DNA of 64,000 bases from Aquabacterium olei (lineage in GTDB: Bacteria > Pseudomonadota > Gammaproteobacteria > Burkholderiales > Burkholderiaceae_C), in NCBI RefSeq assembly GCF_003100395.1, contig NZ_CP029210.1, forward strand, positions 3,720,001 to 3,784,000, read 5' to 3'. Below, in pieces: positions 38,606 to 47,033 of the stretch. Within the stretch, counting starts at the first letter, position 1. Every line of letters starts with the position of its first letter. The notes under the pieces are model-generated. The model worked only from the letters and a program-made list of their open reading frames with translations, was not told where the DNA came from and searched no databases. The position numbers were made by a program, and so were the translations under genes.

Positions 38606-39955
38606 GTGAGCCACGCCGACGACTTCCAGGCCCTCAACCGCTCCGAGCACCTCTACTGGGCGTGCGAGGGCTATCTGGGCTCCATCCACCAACCGTATGT
38701 GCTGCGCTTCAACGGCCCGCTGGATCCGGCGCGGGTGCGCCAGGCGCTGCGCGAACTGACCAGCGCCTGCCCGCGCCTGCGTGGCGTCATGGAGCCCACC
38801 GCGTTCAGCCACGCGCTGCGCATCCTGCCCGACGACGCCCACATCGACGCGTTGCTCGACGACGCCTTCCAGGTGCAGCACGACGTGGATGGCACCTCGC
38901 GCACGGCGCTGCAGGCCTGGCACACGCGCCTGCTCAACGACCCGATGCCAATGGAGCGCGGCCTGCCCTGGCGCGCCCGCCTGCTGCCCCACCCCACCCA
39001 GCCCGTGCTGGCCTTCTCGGCCCACCACATCATTGGCGACGGCCGCTCGATGGTGCAGTTCGTGGGCGCGCTGGTGGCCCGGCTCAATGGCCACCCGATC
39101 CCGCCCATGCCGCTGCAGAGCGAGTCGATGGCGCCCGCCGTGCGCCCGAAAGCCTGGTGGCAGTGGCCCGCCAGCATTGGCCGCTTCGTGCGCCAGACCC
39201 GCGCCGACGCCCGCGAGGCGGCCGGCACCCGGGTGCTCGGCCTGGCCCGGCGCGCCTCGCCGCGTTTCACCACGTGCACCGTCCACCACCATGAGCTGGC
39301 CGCCCCGGCCGAGGCCATCAAGGCGCTCGCCAAGGCCCATGGCACCACCGTCAACACGCTGCTGCTGGGTCTGGTCGCCCAGGTCTTCCTGCGGCAGGCA
39401 CCGGACGACCCGGCCGCACGCGCGGCGATCCGGCTGTCCGTCGACCTGCGTCGCCATTTCCCGGCTGGCCAGGCGCCGGAGATCGGCAACCACGTGCACT
39501 CCTTCGTGGTGCGGGGCCGGCGCCAGGATGACCTGCCTGCCCAGATGGCCTCGCTCGATGGCCAGGTGCGCGACCAGCTCGCCCGGTACGAACGGCGCGA
39601 CTACGCGCTGCCCTTGACGGTGTACGAATGGCTGCCGCTGATGGGGCGCCGGCTCTACAGCCGCCTCATCGTGCAGGCCAAGCGGCGTCAACGATTTGCG
39701 CCCGTCAGCTGCCACCTCACCAACCTGGGCTCGGCCGAGTTCATCAACCCGAAGGACGCCACCCTGCGCGTCACCGAGTTCTGGCCAGCCACCGTGAGCA
39801 CCGCCGTCCTGATCGGGACGCTGAGCCTTCAGGGTCGTCAGCTACTCACGGTCATTCATCAGAACGACGAGGTCGACGCAGCGGACGTGCGGGACTTCCT
39901 GGCGCGCCTGGATGCCGAACTGCTGCACACCCTGCAGACCCGCGCGGCCGCGTGA
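38606..39955 (+). CDS. Stand-alone HHxxxDG acyltransferase (condensation-domain/WS-DGAT-like)
   Basis: The 449-residue single-domain protein carries the catalytic motif H-H-x3-D-G as SAHHIIGDGRSM and a second-half block (AIRLSVDLRRHF) typical of the chloramphenicol-acetyltransferase/condensation superfamily. It lacks carrier-protein or adenylation domains, so it is not an NRPS module. It may esterify an alcohol or glycolipid with an acyl-CoA, like PapA, alcohol acetyltransferases or wax synthases. The start is taken as GTG at 38606 (VSHADDFQAL), 153 bp after holA. Substrate and pathway are unknown, and no biosynthetic neighbours point to one. Confidence 0.72.
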   Translation: MSHADDFQALNRSEHLYWACEGYLGSIHQPYVLRFNGPLDPARVRQALRELTSACPRLRGVMEPTAFSHALRILPDDAHIDALLDDAFQVQHDVDGTSRTALQAWHTRLLNDPMPMERGLPWRARLLPHPTQPVLAFSAHHIIGDGRSMVQFVGALVARLNGHPIPPMPLQSESMAPAVRPKAWWQWPASIGRFVRQTRADAREAAGTRVLGLARRASPRFTTCTVHHHELAAPAEAIKALAKAHGTTVNTLLLGLVAQVFLRQAPDDPAARAAIRLSVDLRRHFPAGQAPEIGNHVHSFVVRGRRQDDLPAQMASLDGQVRDQLARYERRDYALPLTVYEWLPLMGRRLYSRLIVQAKRRQRFAPVSCHLTNLGSAEFINPKDATLRVTEFWPATVSTAVLIGTLSLQGRQLLTVIHQNDEVDAADVRDFLARLDAELLHTLQTRAAA

Positions 39956-39996
39956 GCTTTCGCACGAACAGGCCCGTTTTGCTGGGTTTTCTGCCT

Positions 39997-40061
39997 ACGT
40001 CAGGCACGTCAAGGATCGGTCAAGATGACCGATAACAGCAACAAGCCCTTACACCTGACGT
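39997..40061. repeat. Outer inverted repeat ACGTCAGG/CCTGACGT
   Basis: ACGTCAGG (39997-40004) and CCTGACGT (40054-40061) are perfect 8-bp inverted copies 49 bp apart, flanking the tight palindrome at 40015-40033. A further ACGTCA copy lies at 40006-40011. The nested arrangement could be a cruciform or a set of regulator sites. Confidence 0.4.
40015..40033. promoter_or_regulatory. Perfect 19-bp palindrome ATCGGTCA-N3-TGACCGAT
   Basis: ATCGGTCA (40015-40022), AGA, TGACCGAT (40026-40033) is a perfect inverted repeat with 8-bp arms, 60 bp after the acyltransferase stop and 268 bp before the GGDEF-EAL start. The size and symmetry fit a dimeric regulator operator. As a hairpin it has no T-run and would be a poor terminator. 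Confidence 0.5.
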
Positions 40062-40300
40062 CGCCGCATCATGTCCACCCGCACGCCCTGGTCTCCTCAG
40101 CCCGCCGGCCGCGCCCCGAGTGCGGCGCCGCCTTCCGCCGGGCAAGGCAGCCCGCACACGGCGGCAGCGGCCGACGGACACTGGCTTCACCGCGCCATGG
40201 CCGTGTGGGTGCGCGATGACGCACCGCACCCTGCGCCGCCCACCACGCGGCGCGGCCCCGGTCGCGCGCCCTGACACGCCCCCTGAAGCCCCCGGCCGGC

Positions 40301-42721
40301 ATGCCCGCCATCCTGCGCAGTCTCCAGGCCCGCATCGTCGCGGTCTTCCTGGGTCTCATCGTCGCCATCCAGGTCGCGGCGTGGTGGGTGATTGACGAGC
40401 ACATCGAGCGCAACGCCCGCAAGGACATCCACGCCGAGCTGCAGACCGCCCAGCGCGTGCTGGATCGCCTGCTGAAGCAGAACGACGACAACCTGAGACA
40501 GGCCACCGGCGTGCTGGCGTCCGACTACGGCTTCCGCGCTGCGATTGCCAGCGGTGATGCGGACACCGTTCAGTCGGCGCTGGCCAACAGCGCCGAGCGC
40601 GTCCAGGCCACCATGGCGGCCTACACCGATGCCGACTTCCGCCTGGTGGCCGCCACCGACCCGCGCGGTGCGCGCTTCGTGCAAGCCATCGAACGCTACG
40701 CACGGCGCAATCACGAAGGCCAGGCCGACACCTCGCTGTTCGAGGTGATCGCCGGGCAGCCCTACCAGATCGTCGCCGTGCCGGTGCGTGCGCCGGCGGT
40801 CATCGGCTGGGTGGGCATGGCCTTCGCTGTGGGCGACACCCTGCTGCAGGACGTGAAAAGCCTCTCCGGCCTGGACGCTGCGCTGATGCAGAAGCAGGCC
40901 GACGCGCCATGGCACACGCTGATGTCGACCCGCCAGGCCGCGGAGTTGCGCGCGCTGGGCACCGCCTGGCAGCCCGAGGCCGCCGACTTCGATGTGCGGC
41001 GGCAGGAACGCCACCGCACCGTGCGCCTGAACGGGGCCGAGTTCGACACCCGGGCCGTGCCCCTGCCGGGCGTGGAGGGCCCGGCCGCGGTCAGCGCGCT
41101 GCTCATGCGGTCGGTGGACGAGGCGCTCGCACCCTACGAGGCGCTGCAGGAAGTCCTGTTGGGCCTGTCGCTGCTGGGGGTCGCTGTGTTTGCCGTCGGC
41201 AGCGTCATCACGGCGCGCCACATCACCACGCCGCTGCGGGTGCTGTCCAAATCGGCGCGCCGGCTGGAACAGGGGCATTACGACGACGCAGTGACCCTGC
41301 ACAGCCGCGACGAGATCGGCGAGCTGGCCCAATCCTTCGAGACCATGCGGGTGGCCTTGCAGGTGCGTGCCCGCGAGGTGCGTCGCCTGGCCTATGAAGA
41401 CCACCTCACCGACCTGCCCAACCGCGAACAGTTCCGGCTCGACCTGCGCGCCGCGGTGGAGGCGACGGCCGCCACCGGCGAGCCCTGCGCCGTGCTCATG
41501 CTCGACCTCGACCGCTTCAAGCACGTCAACGACGTGCTGGGCCACCGCTTCGGCGACCGCCTGCTGCGCGCCGTGGCCGAACGCCTGCGGCACAGCGTGC
41601 TGTACGGCCGCCACGCCGTGCTGGCCCGCCTGGGGGGCGACGAGTTCGCCATCCTGCTGCCCGGCCATGGCGCCACCGAGGCCCAGGCCGTCGCGGCGGC
41701 CATCCTGGCGGCCTTCGAGCACCCCATGACGCTGGACGACCACACGGTGGACCTCGGGGCCGGTATCGGCATCGTCGTGTGCCCCGAACACGGCCGTCAG
41801 GCCGACGAACTGCTGGCCCGCGCCGAGGTGGCGATGTACGCCGCCAAGCAGCGCCAGGCGGGGGTCATCACCTACCAGGCCGGCCTCGACTCGGGCAGCC
41901 AGGAATCGCTGACCCTGCTGGGCGAGCTGCGCCACGCGGTCGATCACGGGCAACTGCGCCTGTTCCTGCAGCCCAAGCTCGACCTGCGCACGGGCCGGGT
42001 GGTCGGCGCCGAGGCCCTGATCCGCTGGCTGCACCCGGAACGGGGCATGGTGCCGCCGATGCGCTTCATTCCCTTTGCCGAGCAGACGGGCTTCATCCGC
42101 GTGCTGAGCATGTGGGTGCTCGAAGCCGTCGCCGATGCCGCACAGGCACTCGCCGCCCGGGGCCACACGCTGAAGATCGCCGTCAACCTGTCGACGCGCG
42201 ATCTGATGGACCAGGAGCTGCCCGCCAAGATCGAATCGCTGCTGGCGCGCCACGCCATCGACCCGGCGGGGCTGGTGCTCGAGATCACAGAAAGCGCCAT
42301 CATGGACGACCCGCAACGCGCCCTCGGCACGCTCGACCGTCTGCATCAGATGGGCCTGAAGCTGTCCATCGACGACTTCGGCACCGGCTACTCTTCACTG
42401 GCCTACCTCAAGCGCCTGCCGGTCGACGAACTGAAGATCGACCGCTCCTTCGTGATGAACATGGAGAGCGATGTGCAGGACGCCAAGATCGTGCGCTCGA
42501 CCATCGACCTGGCGCACAACCTGGGCCTCACCGTGGTGGCCGAAGGCATCGAGAGCGTGAAGGCGCTGCGCATCCTGGCCAGCCTGGCGTGCGACGAGGC
42601 TCAGGGCTATTTCATCGCCCGGCCGATGCCCGCCGACGAGTTCGCCGACTGGCTGGCCGCCTGGACGCCCCCTGACCTGCGGCTGGAAACCAGCCTGCTC
42701 GAACCGACCGTCGTGTCCTGA
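40301..42721 (+). CDS. Membrane GGDEF-EAL c-di-GMP protein with periplasmic sensor
   Basis: The 806-residue inner-membrane protein has TM1 (~8-28), a periplasmic sensor of about 250 residues (double-Cache-like), TM2 (~285-305, LLGLSLLGVAVFAVGSVITA), HAMP, a GGDEF domain with intact G445-GDEF449, and an EAL domain with intact E571-A-L573 and DDFGTGYSS. Both catalytic signatures are complete, so it could make and degrade c-di-GMP. In such tandem proteins one activity usually dominates. The ligand of the sensor is unknown. The C-terminus ends 10 bp before the convergent thioredoxin gene. Confidence 0.9.
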   Translation: MPAILRSLQARIVAVFLGLIVAIQVAAWWVIDEHIERNARKDIHAELQTAQRVLDRLLKQNDDNLRQATGVLASDYGFRAAIASGDADTVQSALANSAERVQATMAAYTDADFRLVAATDPRGARFVQAIERYARRNHEGQADTSLFEVIAGQPYQIVAVPVRAPAVIGWVGMAFAVGDTLLQDVKSLSGLDAALMQKQADAPWHTLMSTRQAAELRALGTAWQPEAADFDVRRQERHRTVRLNGAEFDTRAVPLPGVEGPAAVSALLMRSVDEALAPYEALQEVLLGLSLLGVAVFAVGSVITARHITTPLRVLSKSARRLEQGHYDDAVTLHSRDEIGELAQSFETMRVALQVRAREVRRLAYEDHLTDLPNREQFRLDLRAAVEATAATGEPCAVLMLDLDRFKHVNDVLGHRFGDRLLRAVAERLRHSVLYGRHAVLARLGGDEFAILLPGHGATEAQAVAAAILAAFEHPMTLDDHTVDLGAGIGIVVCPEHGRQADELLARAEVAMYAAKQRQAGVITYQAGLDSGSQESLTLLGELRHAVDHGQLRLFLQPKLDLRTGRVVGAEALIRWLHPERGMVPPMRFIPFAEQTGFIRVLSMWVLEAVADAAQALAARGHTLKIAVNLSTRDLMDQELPAKIESLLARHAIDPAGLVLEITESAIMDDPQRALGTLDRLHQMGLKLSIDDFGTGYSSLAYLKRLPVDELKIDRSFVMNMESDVQDAKIVRSTIDLAHNLGLTVVAEGIESVKALRILASLACDEAQGYFIARPMPADEFADWLAAWTPPDLRLETSLLEPTVVS

Positions 42722-42730
42722 GCGCCCCGC

Positions 42731-43114
42731 TCAGCGCAAGGCGGCCGCCAGGGCCACGTAGGCCTCGGTCTGGTCCGCGGGCAAGCCCAGCACCGGCTGG
42801 GCCGGCGTCTGCCCGGCCGCCACCCAGGCGCTCACCCGCTCGGCCTGCACGGCCAGCAGGCGCTGTGCATCCCCCAGGCGGGGCAGCACGGGCCCGGCAA
42901 ACAGCACGCGCCCCTGCCACGCCACCATCAGCGTCGGAAAGGTCTCGACGTCGATGTCGCCCACCAGATCGGCTTCGTCCTCGATGTCGATCCAGCGATA
43001 GCGGTGGCTGGGCGCGCCCTGCTGCAAGGCGGCAAACAGGGCTTCGTACTCGCGGCAGGTGCCACACCAGGCGGCACACAGGCAGACAACATCAAGAACG
43101 GGCGCGGCAGACAT
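42731..43114 (-). CDS. Thioredoxin-fold protein
   Basis: The 127-residue protein has a thioredoxin fold with the redox motif W-C-G-T-C (CAAWCGTCREYEALF) in place of WCGPC and the cis-Pro strand VETFPTLMVAW. The GT dipeptide suggests a different redox potential from classical Trx. No signal peptide is visible from the ATG at 43114, so it is probably cytoplasmic. A longer start at 43156 would add 14 residues without a ribosome site. The partner is unknown. Confidence 0.83.
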   Translation of the reverse strand: MSAAPVLDVVCLCAAWCGTCREYEALFAALQQGAPSHRYRWIDIEDEADLVGDIDVETFPTLMVAWQGRVLFAGPVLPRLGDAQRLLAVQAERVSAWVAAGQTPAQPVLGLPADQTEAYVALAAALR

Positions 43115-43264
43115 GCCCGAGATTCTGGCCGCAAAACCGACCGGCCGCCCGGTCACGCTTGCTTACCGATCCGCCTGGTGCAGGGCCGCCCCCCGGCGGT
43201 ATGCTTTCCCGACAAGGCGCCCCCATCCGGGTGCGCTGCCCTCCCCTCGAGACAAGGAAGTGCC

Positions 43265-43666
43265 ATGAACAAGCAGAAGAAGTGGGTCGCCTGGATGGTG
43301 GCCGCCGCCCTGAGCCACACCGCCGGCCTGCAGGCCGCGCACGCGGGCCTGATCGCCACCGAAGCCGTCGCCGGCCAGGCTGCACAGGCCGAGTCCGCCC
43401 AGCGCCGCGCCCATGTGCTGGCCACGCTGGAGCGCGCCGACGTCGCCGAGGCCCTGGCCGCCAAGGGCGTGAACCTGGATGACGCCCGCGCCCGCATCGC
43501 GTCGCTGACCGACGCCGAAGTGGCCCACCTGGCCGACACGCTGGACACCGCCCCCGCAGGGGCCAGCGACGTGCTGGGCACCATCGTGTTCATCTTCCTG
43601 ATCCTGCTGGTGACGGACATCCTCGGCCTCACCAAGGTCTTTCCCTTCACCCGTTCGGTGCGCTGA
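43265..43666 (+). CDS. PA2779-family exported membrane protein
   Basis: The 133-residue protein has a signal peptide (KKWVAWMVAAALSHTAGLQA), a helical middle (AQRRAHVLATLERADVAEAL and DDARARIASLTDAEVAHLAD) and a C-terminal transmembrane helix (VLGTIVFIFLILLVTDILGL). This architecture matches the PA2779 family, which is nearly always found upstream of a PA2778-type C39-like protease, as here (5 bp gap). The function is not established. A processing relationship with the protease is a plausible guess. The AAGGAAG ribosome site supports the start. Confidence 0.85.
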   Translation: MNKQKKWVAWMVAAALSHTAGLQAAHAGLIATEAVAGQAAQAESAQRRAHVLATLERADVAEALAAKGVNLDDARARIASLTDAEVAHLADTLDTAPAGASDVLGTIVFIFLILLVTDILGLTKVFPFTRSVR

Positions 43667-43671
43667 TCGGC

Positions 43672-44676
43672 GTGCATGCAGGGCAGGCCCGCCAGTGGCC
43701 GCGGCTCGCACGGGCCGCGGCCACGGCAATGGTGGCGCTCGGCCTGACGGGTTGCGGCACGCTGGCCGGCTTTGAAGCGCGACAGACCGAGGCGGTGCTG
43801 GCGCAGCCGCCTGCCGACCTGCCCCGCCGCTTGAACCTCACAGCGGTGCCGTTCTTCCCGCAGACGGCGCTGCAATGCGGCCCGGCGGTGCTGGCGACGC
43901 TGCTTCAGCACACCGGCCGGCCTGTGAGCCCGGACACGCTGGCACGCGCCGTGTTCGTGCCCGGGCGCGGCGGCAGCCTGCAGCTCGAGATGCTGGCGGC
44001 CGGGCGCGCGCACGACGCGGTGTCGACCCTGCTGCCGCCCCGGCTCGCGGCCGTGCTGCGCGAGGTGGCCGCGGGTCACCCGGTGGGCGTGCTGCTCAAC
44101 CTGAGCCTGCCGATCGCGCCGATGTGGCACTACGCCGTGGTGGTGGGCTACGACCTCGACCAGCGCGAGATCCTGCTGCGCTCGGGCGAAACACGCGAGC
44201 AACGCCTGCCGCTGGCCACCTTCGAACACACGTGGGCCCGCTCGCGGCACTGGGCCTTCGTGGCCCTGCCGCCCGGCGAACTGCCCGCGACGGCAGAACC
44301 CGCCGCCGTGCGCGACGCGCTGCTCGGCTTTGGCCTGGTGGCGCCCCCTGCGCGGGCCGTGACAGCCTGGGAGGCCGCCGTCACCCGCTGGCCCGACGAC
44401 CCGGTGCTCGGTCTGGGCCTGGGCAACAGCCATGTGACTGCCGGCGACCTGCCCCGTGCAGCCGCCACCTTTGCCGCGGTGGCCCAGCGCACCGACAGTG
44501 CCGCCGCATGGAACAACCTCGCCGCCGCCCGTCTGCAGCTGGGTGACCTGCCCGGCGCCGAGGCCGCGGCCCAGCGCGCCGTGCAACGCGCCACCGAGGC
44601 CGAACCCGCCTGGCGCGAGGCCGCGCTGGCCACACAGGCCGAGGTCGCCGCCGCCGTGCGGGCTGCCGCCCGCTGA
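43672..44676 (+). CDS. PA2778-family C39-like cysteine peptidase with TPR tail
   Basis: The 334-residue predicted lipoprotein (lipobox ALGLTGC, Cys ~28) has a C39-like papain-fold domain. The oxyanion Gln and nucleophilic Cys are in QTALQCGPAVLATLL, and the His is in MWHYAVVVGYD. Tetratricopeptide-like helices make up the last 100 residues (AAAWNNLAAARLQLGDLPGAE). The start codon is GTG at 43672, 5 bp after the PA2779-like gene. The pair is conserved in pseudomonads and Burkholderiales. By analogy with bacteriocin-processing C39 peptidases it may cleave a double-Gly-type leader; the substrate is unknown. Confidence 0.85.
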   Translation: MHAGQARQWPRLARAAATAMVALGLTGCGTLAGFEARQTEAVLAQPPADLPRRLNLTAVPFFPQTALQCGPAVLATLLQHTGRPVSPDTLARAVFVPGRGGSLQLEMLAAGRAHDAVSTLLPPRLAAVLREVAAGHPVGVLLNLSLPIAPMWHYAVVVGYDLDQREILLRSGETREQRLPLATFEHTWARSRHWAFVALPPGELPATAEPAAVRDALLGFGLVAPPARAVTAWEAAVTRWPDDPVLGLGLGNSHVTAGDLPRAAATFAAVAQRTDSAAAWNNLAAARLQLGDLPGAEAAAQRAVQRATEAEPAWREAALATQAEVAAAVRAAAR

Positions 44677-44680
44677 GGCT

Positions 44681-46207
44681 TCACGCGCCTTCGAGCCGGA
44701 TCCAGGTCGTCTTCAGCTCGGTGTACTTGTCGAGCGCATGCAGCGACTTGTCCCGCCCGTTGCCCGACTGCTTGACGCCGCCGAACGGCACGGTGATGTC
44801 GTCGTCGTCGTACTGGTTGACGTGGACCGTGCCGGCCCGCAGCGCACGCGCCACGCGGTGAGCGCGGTCGAGGCTGCGGCTCCACACGCTGGCCTGCAGG
44901 CCATAGGACGAGTCATTGGCCAGGCTCACGGCCTGAGCTTCATCGGCAAAGCGGATCACGCTGAGCACCGGCCCGAAGATCTCCTCGCGGGCGATCGCCA
45001 TGTCGTTGCGCACGCCATCGAACACCGTCGGCTCCACATAGTGGCCGCCGGTTTCGGCCAGGGCCTGGCGCCCGCCGGCCAGCAGCCGCGCGCCCTGCGC
45101 CACGCCCTGCGCGATGTAGCCCGTCACCGTGCGCAACTGCCCCTCGTCGACCAGCGCGCCCATCACCGTGGCCGTCGACAGCGGATCGGCCGGCTGGTAG
45201 CGCGGCGTGAGCGCCACGATGCGCTCCACCACCGCGTCGGCAATGGCCTCGTGCACCAGCAGGCGCGACGGTGCGTTGCAGGACTCGCCCTGGTTGAAGA
45301 ACAGGCTGCCCGCCACCGTGGCCGCGGCGCGGTCCAGGTCATCGAAGTCGTCGAACAGCAGCACGGCCGACTTGCCTCCCAGTTCGTTGAACACGCGCTT
45401 GAGGTTGCTGCGGCCGGCGTACTCCAGCATCTTGCGGCCCACGCGGGTCGACCCCGTGAAGCCCAGGGCGTCGACGTCCATGTGCAGTGCCAGCGCCTCG
45501 CCCGCCTCGTGCCCGTAGCCCGGCACGACGTTGAACACGCCTTCCGGCACACCGGCCTTCAGCGCCAACTCGGCCAGCCGCAGCGCCGTCAGCGGCGATT
45601 TCTCCGAGGGCTTCAACACCACGCTGTTGCCGCACGCCAGCGCGGGGCCCAGCTTCCAGGCGGCCATGATCATCGGGTAGTTCCACGGCACGATGGCGCC
45701 CACCACCCCCACCGGCTCGCGCTGGATCAGCGCCAGTGCATTGGCCGGTGTCGGCGCGATTTCGTCGTACACCTTGTCGATGGCCTCGGCATACCAGGCG
45801 ATGCAGCGCGCCGCGGCGGGCACGTCCACGCTGAGGCTGTACTGGATGGGCTTGCCCATGTCGAGCGTTTCGAGCAACGCCAGCTCGTCCTTGTGCTGCG
45901 TGATCAGCTCGGCAAAGCGCAGCAGGATGCGCTTGCGCACGGCCGGCGCCTTGCGCGCCCAGCGGCCGTCGTCGAAAGCGCGGCGTGCGGCGCGCACCGC
46001 GGCATCCACGTCCGCCTGCTGGCCCCGCGCCACGGTCGTCAGCAGCCGCCCGTCGATCGGCGAATGGCAGGCAAAGGTCTGGCCGTCGGCCGCGGCCACA
46101 CGTTCGCCGCCGATCAGGGCGCGGCCGTCCAGTCGGGCTTCGGCCAGCAGCGCATCGGCACGGTCGCGCCACAGGCGGGCGCTGGGGGTCGGGGGGCTCG
46201 TCGTCAT
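44681..46207 (-). CDS. puuC: Aldehyde dehydrogenase, PuuC-like
   Basis: The 508-residue NAD(P)-dependent aldehyde dehydrogenase has the catalytic Cys in FFNQGESCNAPSRLL, the general-base Glu in RVFNELGGKSAVL, and the cofactor site GFTGSTRVGRKM. Its resemblance to PuuC (substrate gamma-glutamyl-gamma-aminobutyraldehyde) rests on the motifs and the shared locus with puuB, puuA and the potFGHI-type transporter. A generic betaine or aminobutyraldehyde dehydrogenase cannot be excluded. ATG at 46207 has an AGGAGCG site; the longer frame does not. It is convergent with the PA2778-type gene. Confidence 0.85.
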   Translation of the reverse strand: MTTSPPTPSARLWRDRADALLAEARLDGRALIGGERVAAADGQTFACHSPIDGRLLTTVARGQQADVDAAVRAARRAFDDGRWARKAPAVRKRILLRFAELITQHKDELALLETLDMGKPIQYSLSVDVPAAARCIAWYAEAIDKVYDEIAPTPANALALIQREPVGVVGAIVPWNYPMIMAAWKLGPALACGNSVVLKPSEKSPLTALRLAELALKAGVPEGVFNVVPGYGHEAGEALALHMDVDALGFTGSTRVGRKMLEYAGRSNLKRVFNELGGKSAVLLFDDFDDLDRAAATVAGSLFFNQGESCNAPSRLLVHEAIADAVVERIVALTPRYQPADPLSTATVMGALVDEGQLRTVTGYIAQGVAQGARLLAGGRQALAETGGHYVEPTVFDGVRNDMAIAREEIFGPVLSVIRFADEAQAVSLANDSSYGLQASVWSRSLDRAHRVARALRAGTVHVNQYDDDDITVPFGGVKQSGNGRDKSLHALDKYTELKTTWIRLEGA

Positions 46208-46329
46208 CGGGTTCGCTCCTGGGTCCACGCTGCCCCCCACTCTATCCAATCCGGCGGCCGCGTCCACACCCTGCAGCCAAGCCCCCGCGCTTGCGCCACA
46301 ATGCCCTGGTCCGCACAGGGAGGGATGTC

Positions 46330-46950
46330 ATGCCGGTGATCGTGGTCGCCAATCCGAAAGGGGGCGTGGGCAAGTCCACGCTGTCGAGCAACATCGCGGG
46401 GTACTTCGCACGGCAGGGCCACGCCGTGATGCTGGGTGACGTCGACCGCCAGCAGTCGTCGCGCCTGTGGCTGCGGCTGCGCGCCCCCGAGCTGCCGCGC
46501 GTCGTGACATGGGACATCTCCGCCGACCACATCGCGCGGCCGCCCAAGGGCACGACCCACGTGGTGCTCGACACGCCGGCCGGCCTGCACGGCAAGGGGC
46601 TGGATGCGGTGATGAAGCTGGCCGACAAGGTGATCGTGCCGCTGCAGGCCAGCCTGTTCGACATCTACGCCACGCAAGACTTCCTGGCCGCGCTGGCCCG
46701 CAAGGGGCACGCGGAGGGCAAGCAGTTCGGCGTGGTCGGCAACCGCATCAAGGACCACACCAAGGCCACCGAGCACCTGCGCACCTTCCTCGGCACGCTC
46801 GACATCCCGCTGATCACGCTGCTGCGCGACACGCAGAACTACGCCCACCTGGCCGCCCACGGCCTGAGCCTCTGGGACGTGCCGGCCGCCAAGGTCGAGA
46901 AAGACCTGGCGCAGTGGGCCCCGCTGATCGACTGGCTCGGCACCCGCTGA
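46330..46950 (+). CDS. ParA-family ATPase, orphan
   Basis: The 206-residue deviant-Walker ATPase has the motif NPKGGVGKSTLSSNIAGYF (P-loop ~9-17, signature Lys before GGVGK), Walker A' Asp in MLGDVDRQQSS, and Walker B VVLDTPAGLHG. It lacks an N-terminal DNA-binding domain and has no ParB-like gene next to it, so it is not a standard partition system. Small orphan ParAs often position chemosensory arrays, flagella or other complexes. The chemoreceptor gene 1.4 kb downstream makes a ParC-like role possible but unproven. It sits between puuC and puuB. Confidence 0.82.
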   Translation: MPVIVVANPKGGVGKSTLSSNIAGYFARQGHAVMLGDVDRQQSSRLWLRLRAPELPRVVTWDISADHIARPPKGTTHVVLDTPAGLHGKGLDAVMKLADKVIVPLQASLFDIYATQDFLAALARKGHAEGKQFGVVGNRIKDHTKATEHLRTFLGTLDIPLITLLRDTQNYAHLAAHGLSLWDVPAAKVEKDLAQWAPLIDWLGTR

Positions 46951-47033
46951 GCGGGTCGTCTGGCGTCGTCCTTGCTTGGCGTCACACCATGGTCACACCT
47001 GCATCCCGTCCCGTCCGCATGTCACAGCCTGCC

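Larger units (their letters stand above)
39956..40300. other. Intergenic region with nested inverted repeats, upstream of the GGDEF-EAL gene
   Basis: These 345 bp contain no supported gene. The first 110 bp are AT-richer than the surroundings and hold the two inverted repeats listed separately. The remaining 230 bp are Pro/Arg-biased GC-rich DNA with short open frames I do not consider real. Confidence 0.5.

Noticed and set aside
40025..40300. Small open frames in the gap before the GGDEF-EAL gene
   Set aside because: Their translations are Arg/Pro/Ala-rich without motifs, they lack ribosome sites, and they overlap the inverted repeats.
46330..46950. ParA gene as evidence of an integrated plasmid or partition locus
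   Set aside because: No parB, parS-like repeats, replication gene or change in composition accompany it.
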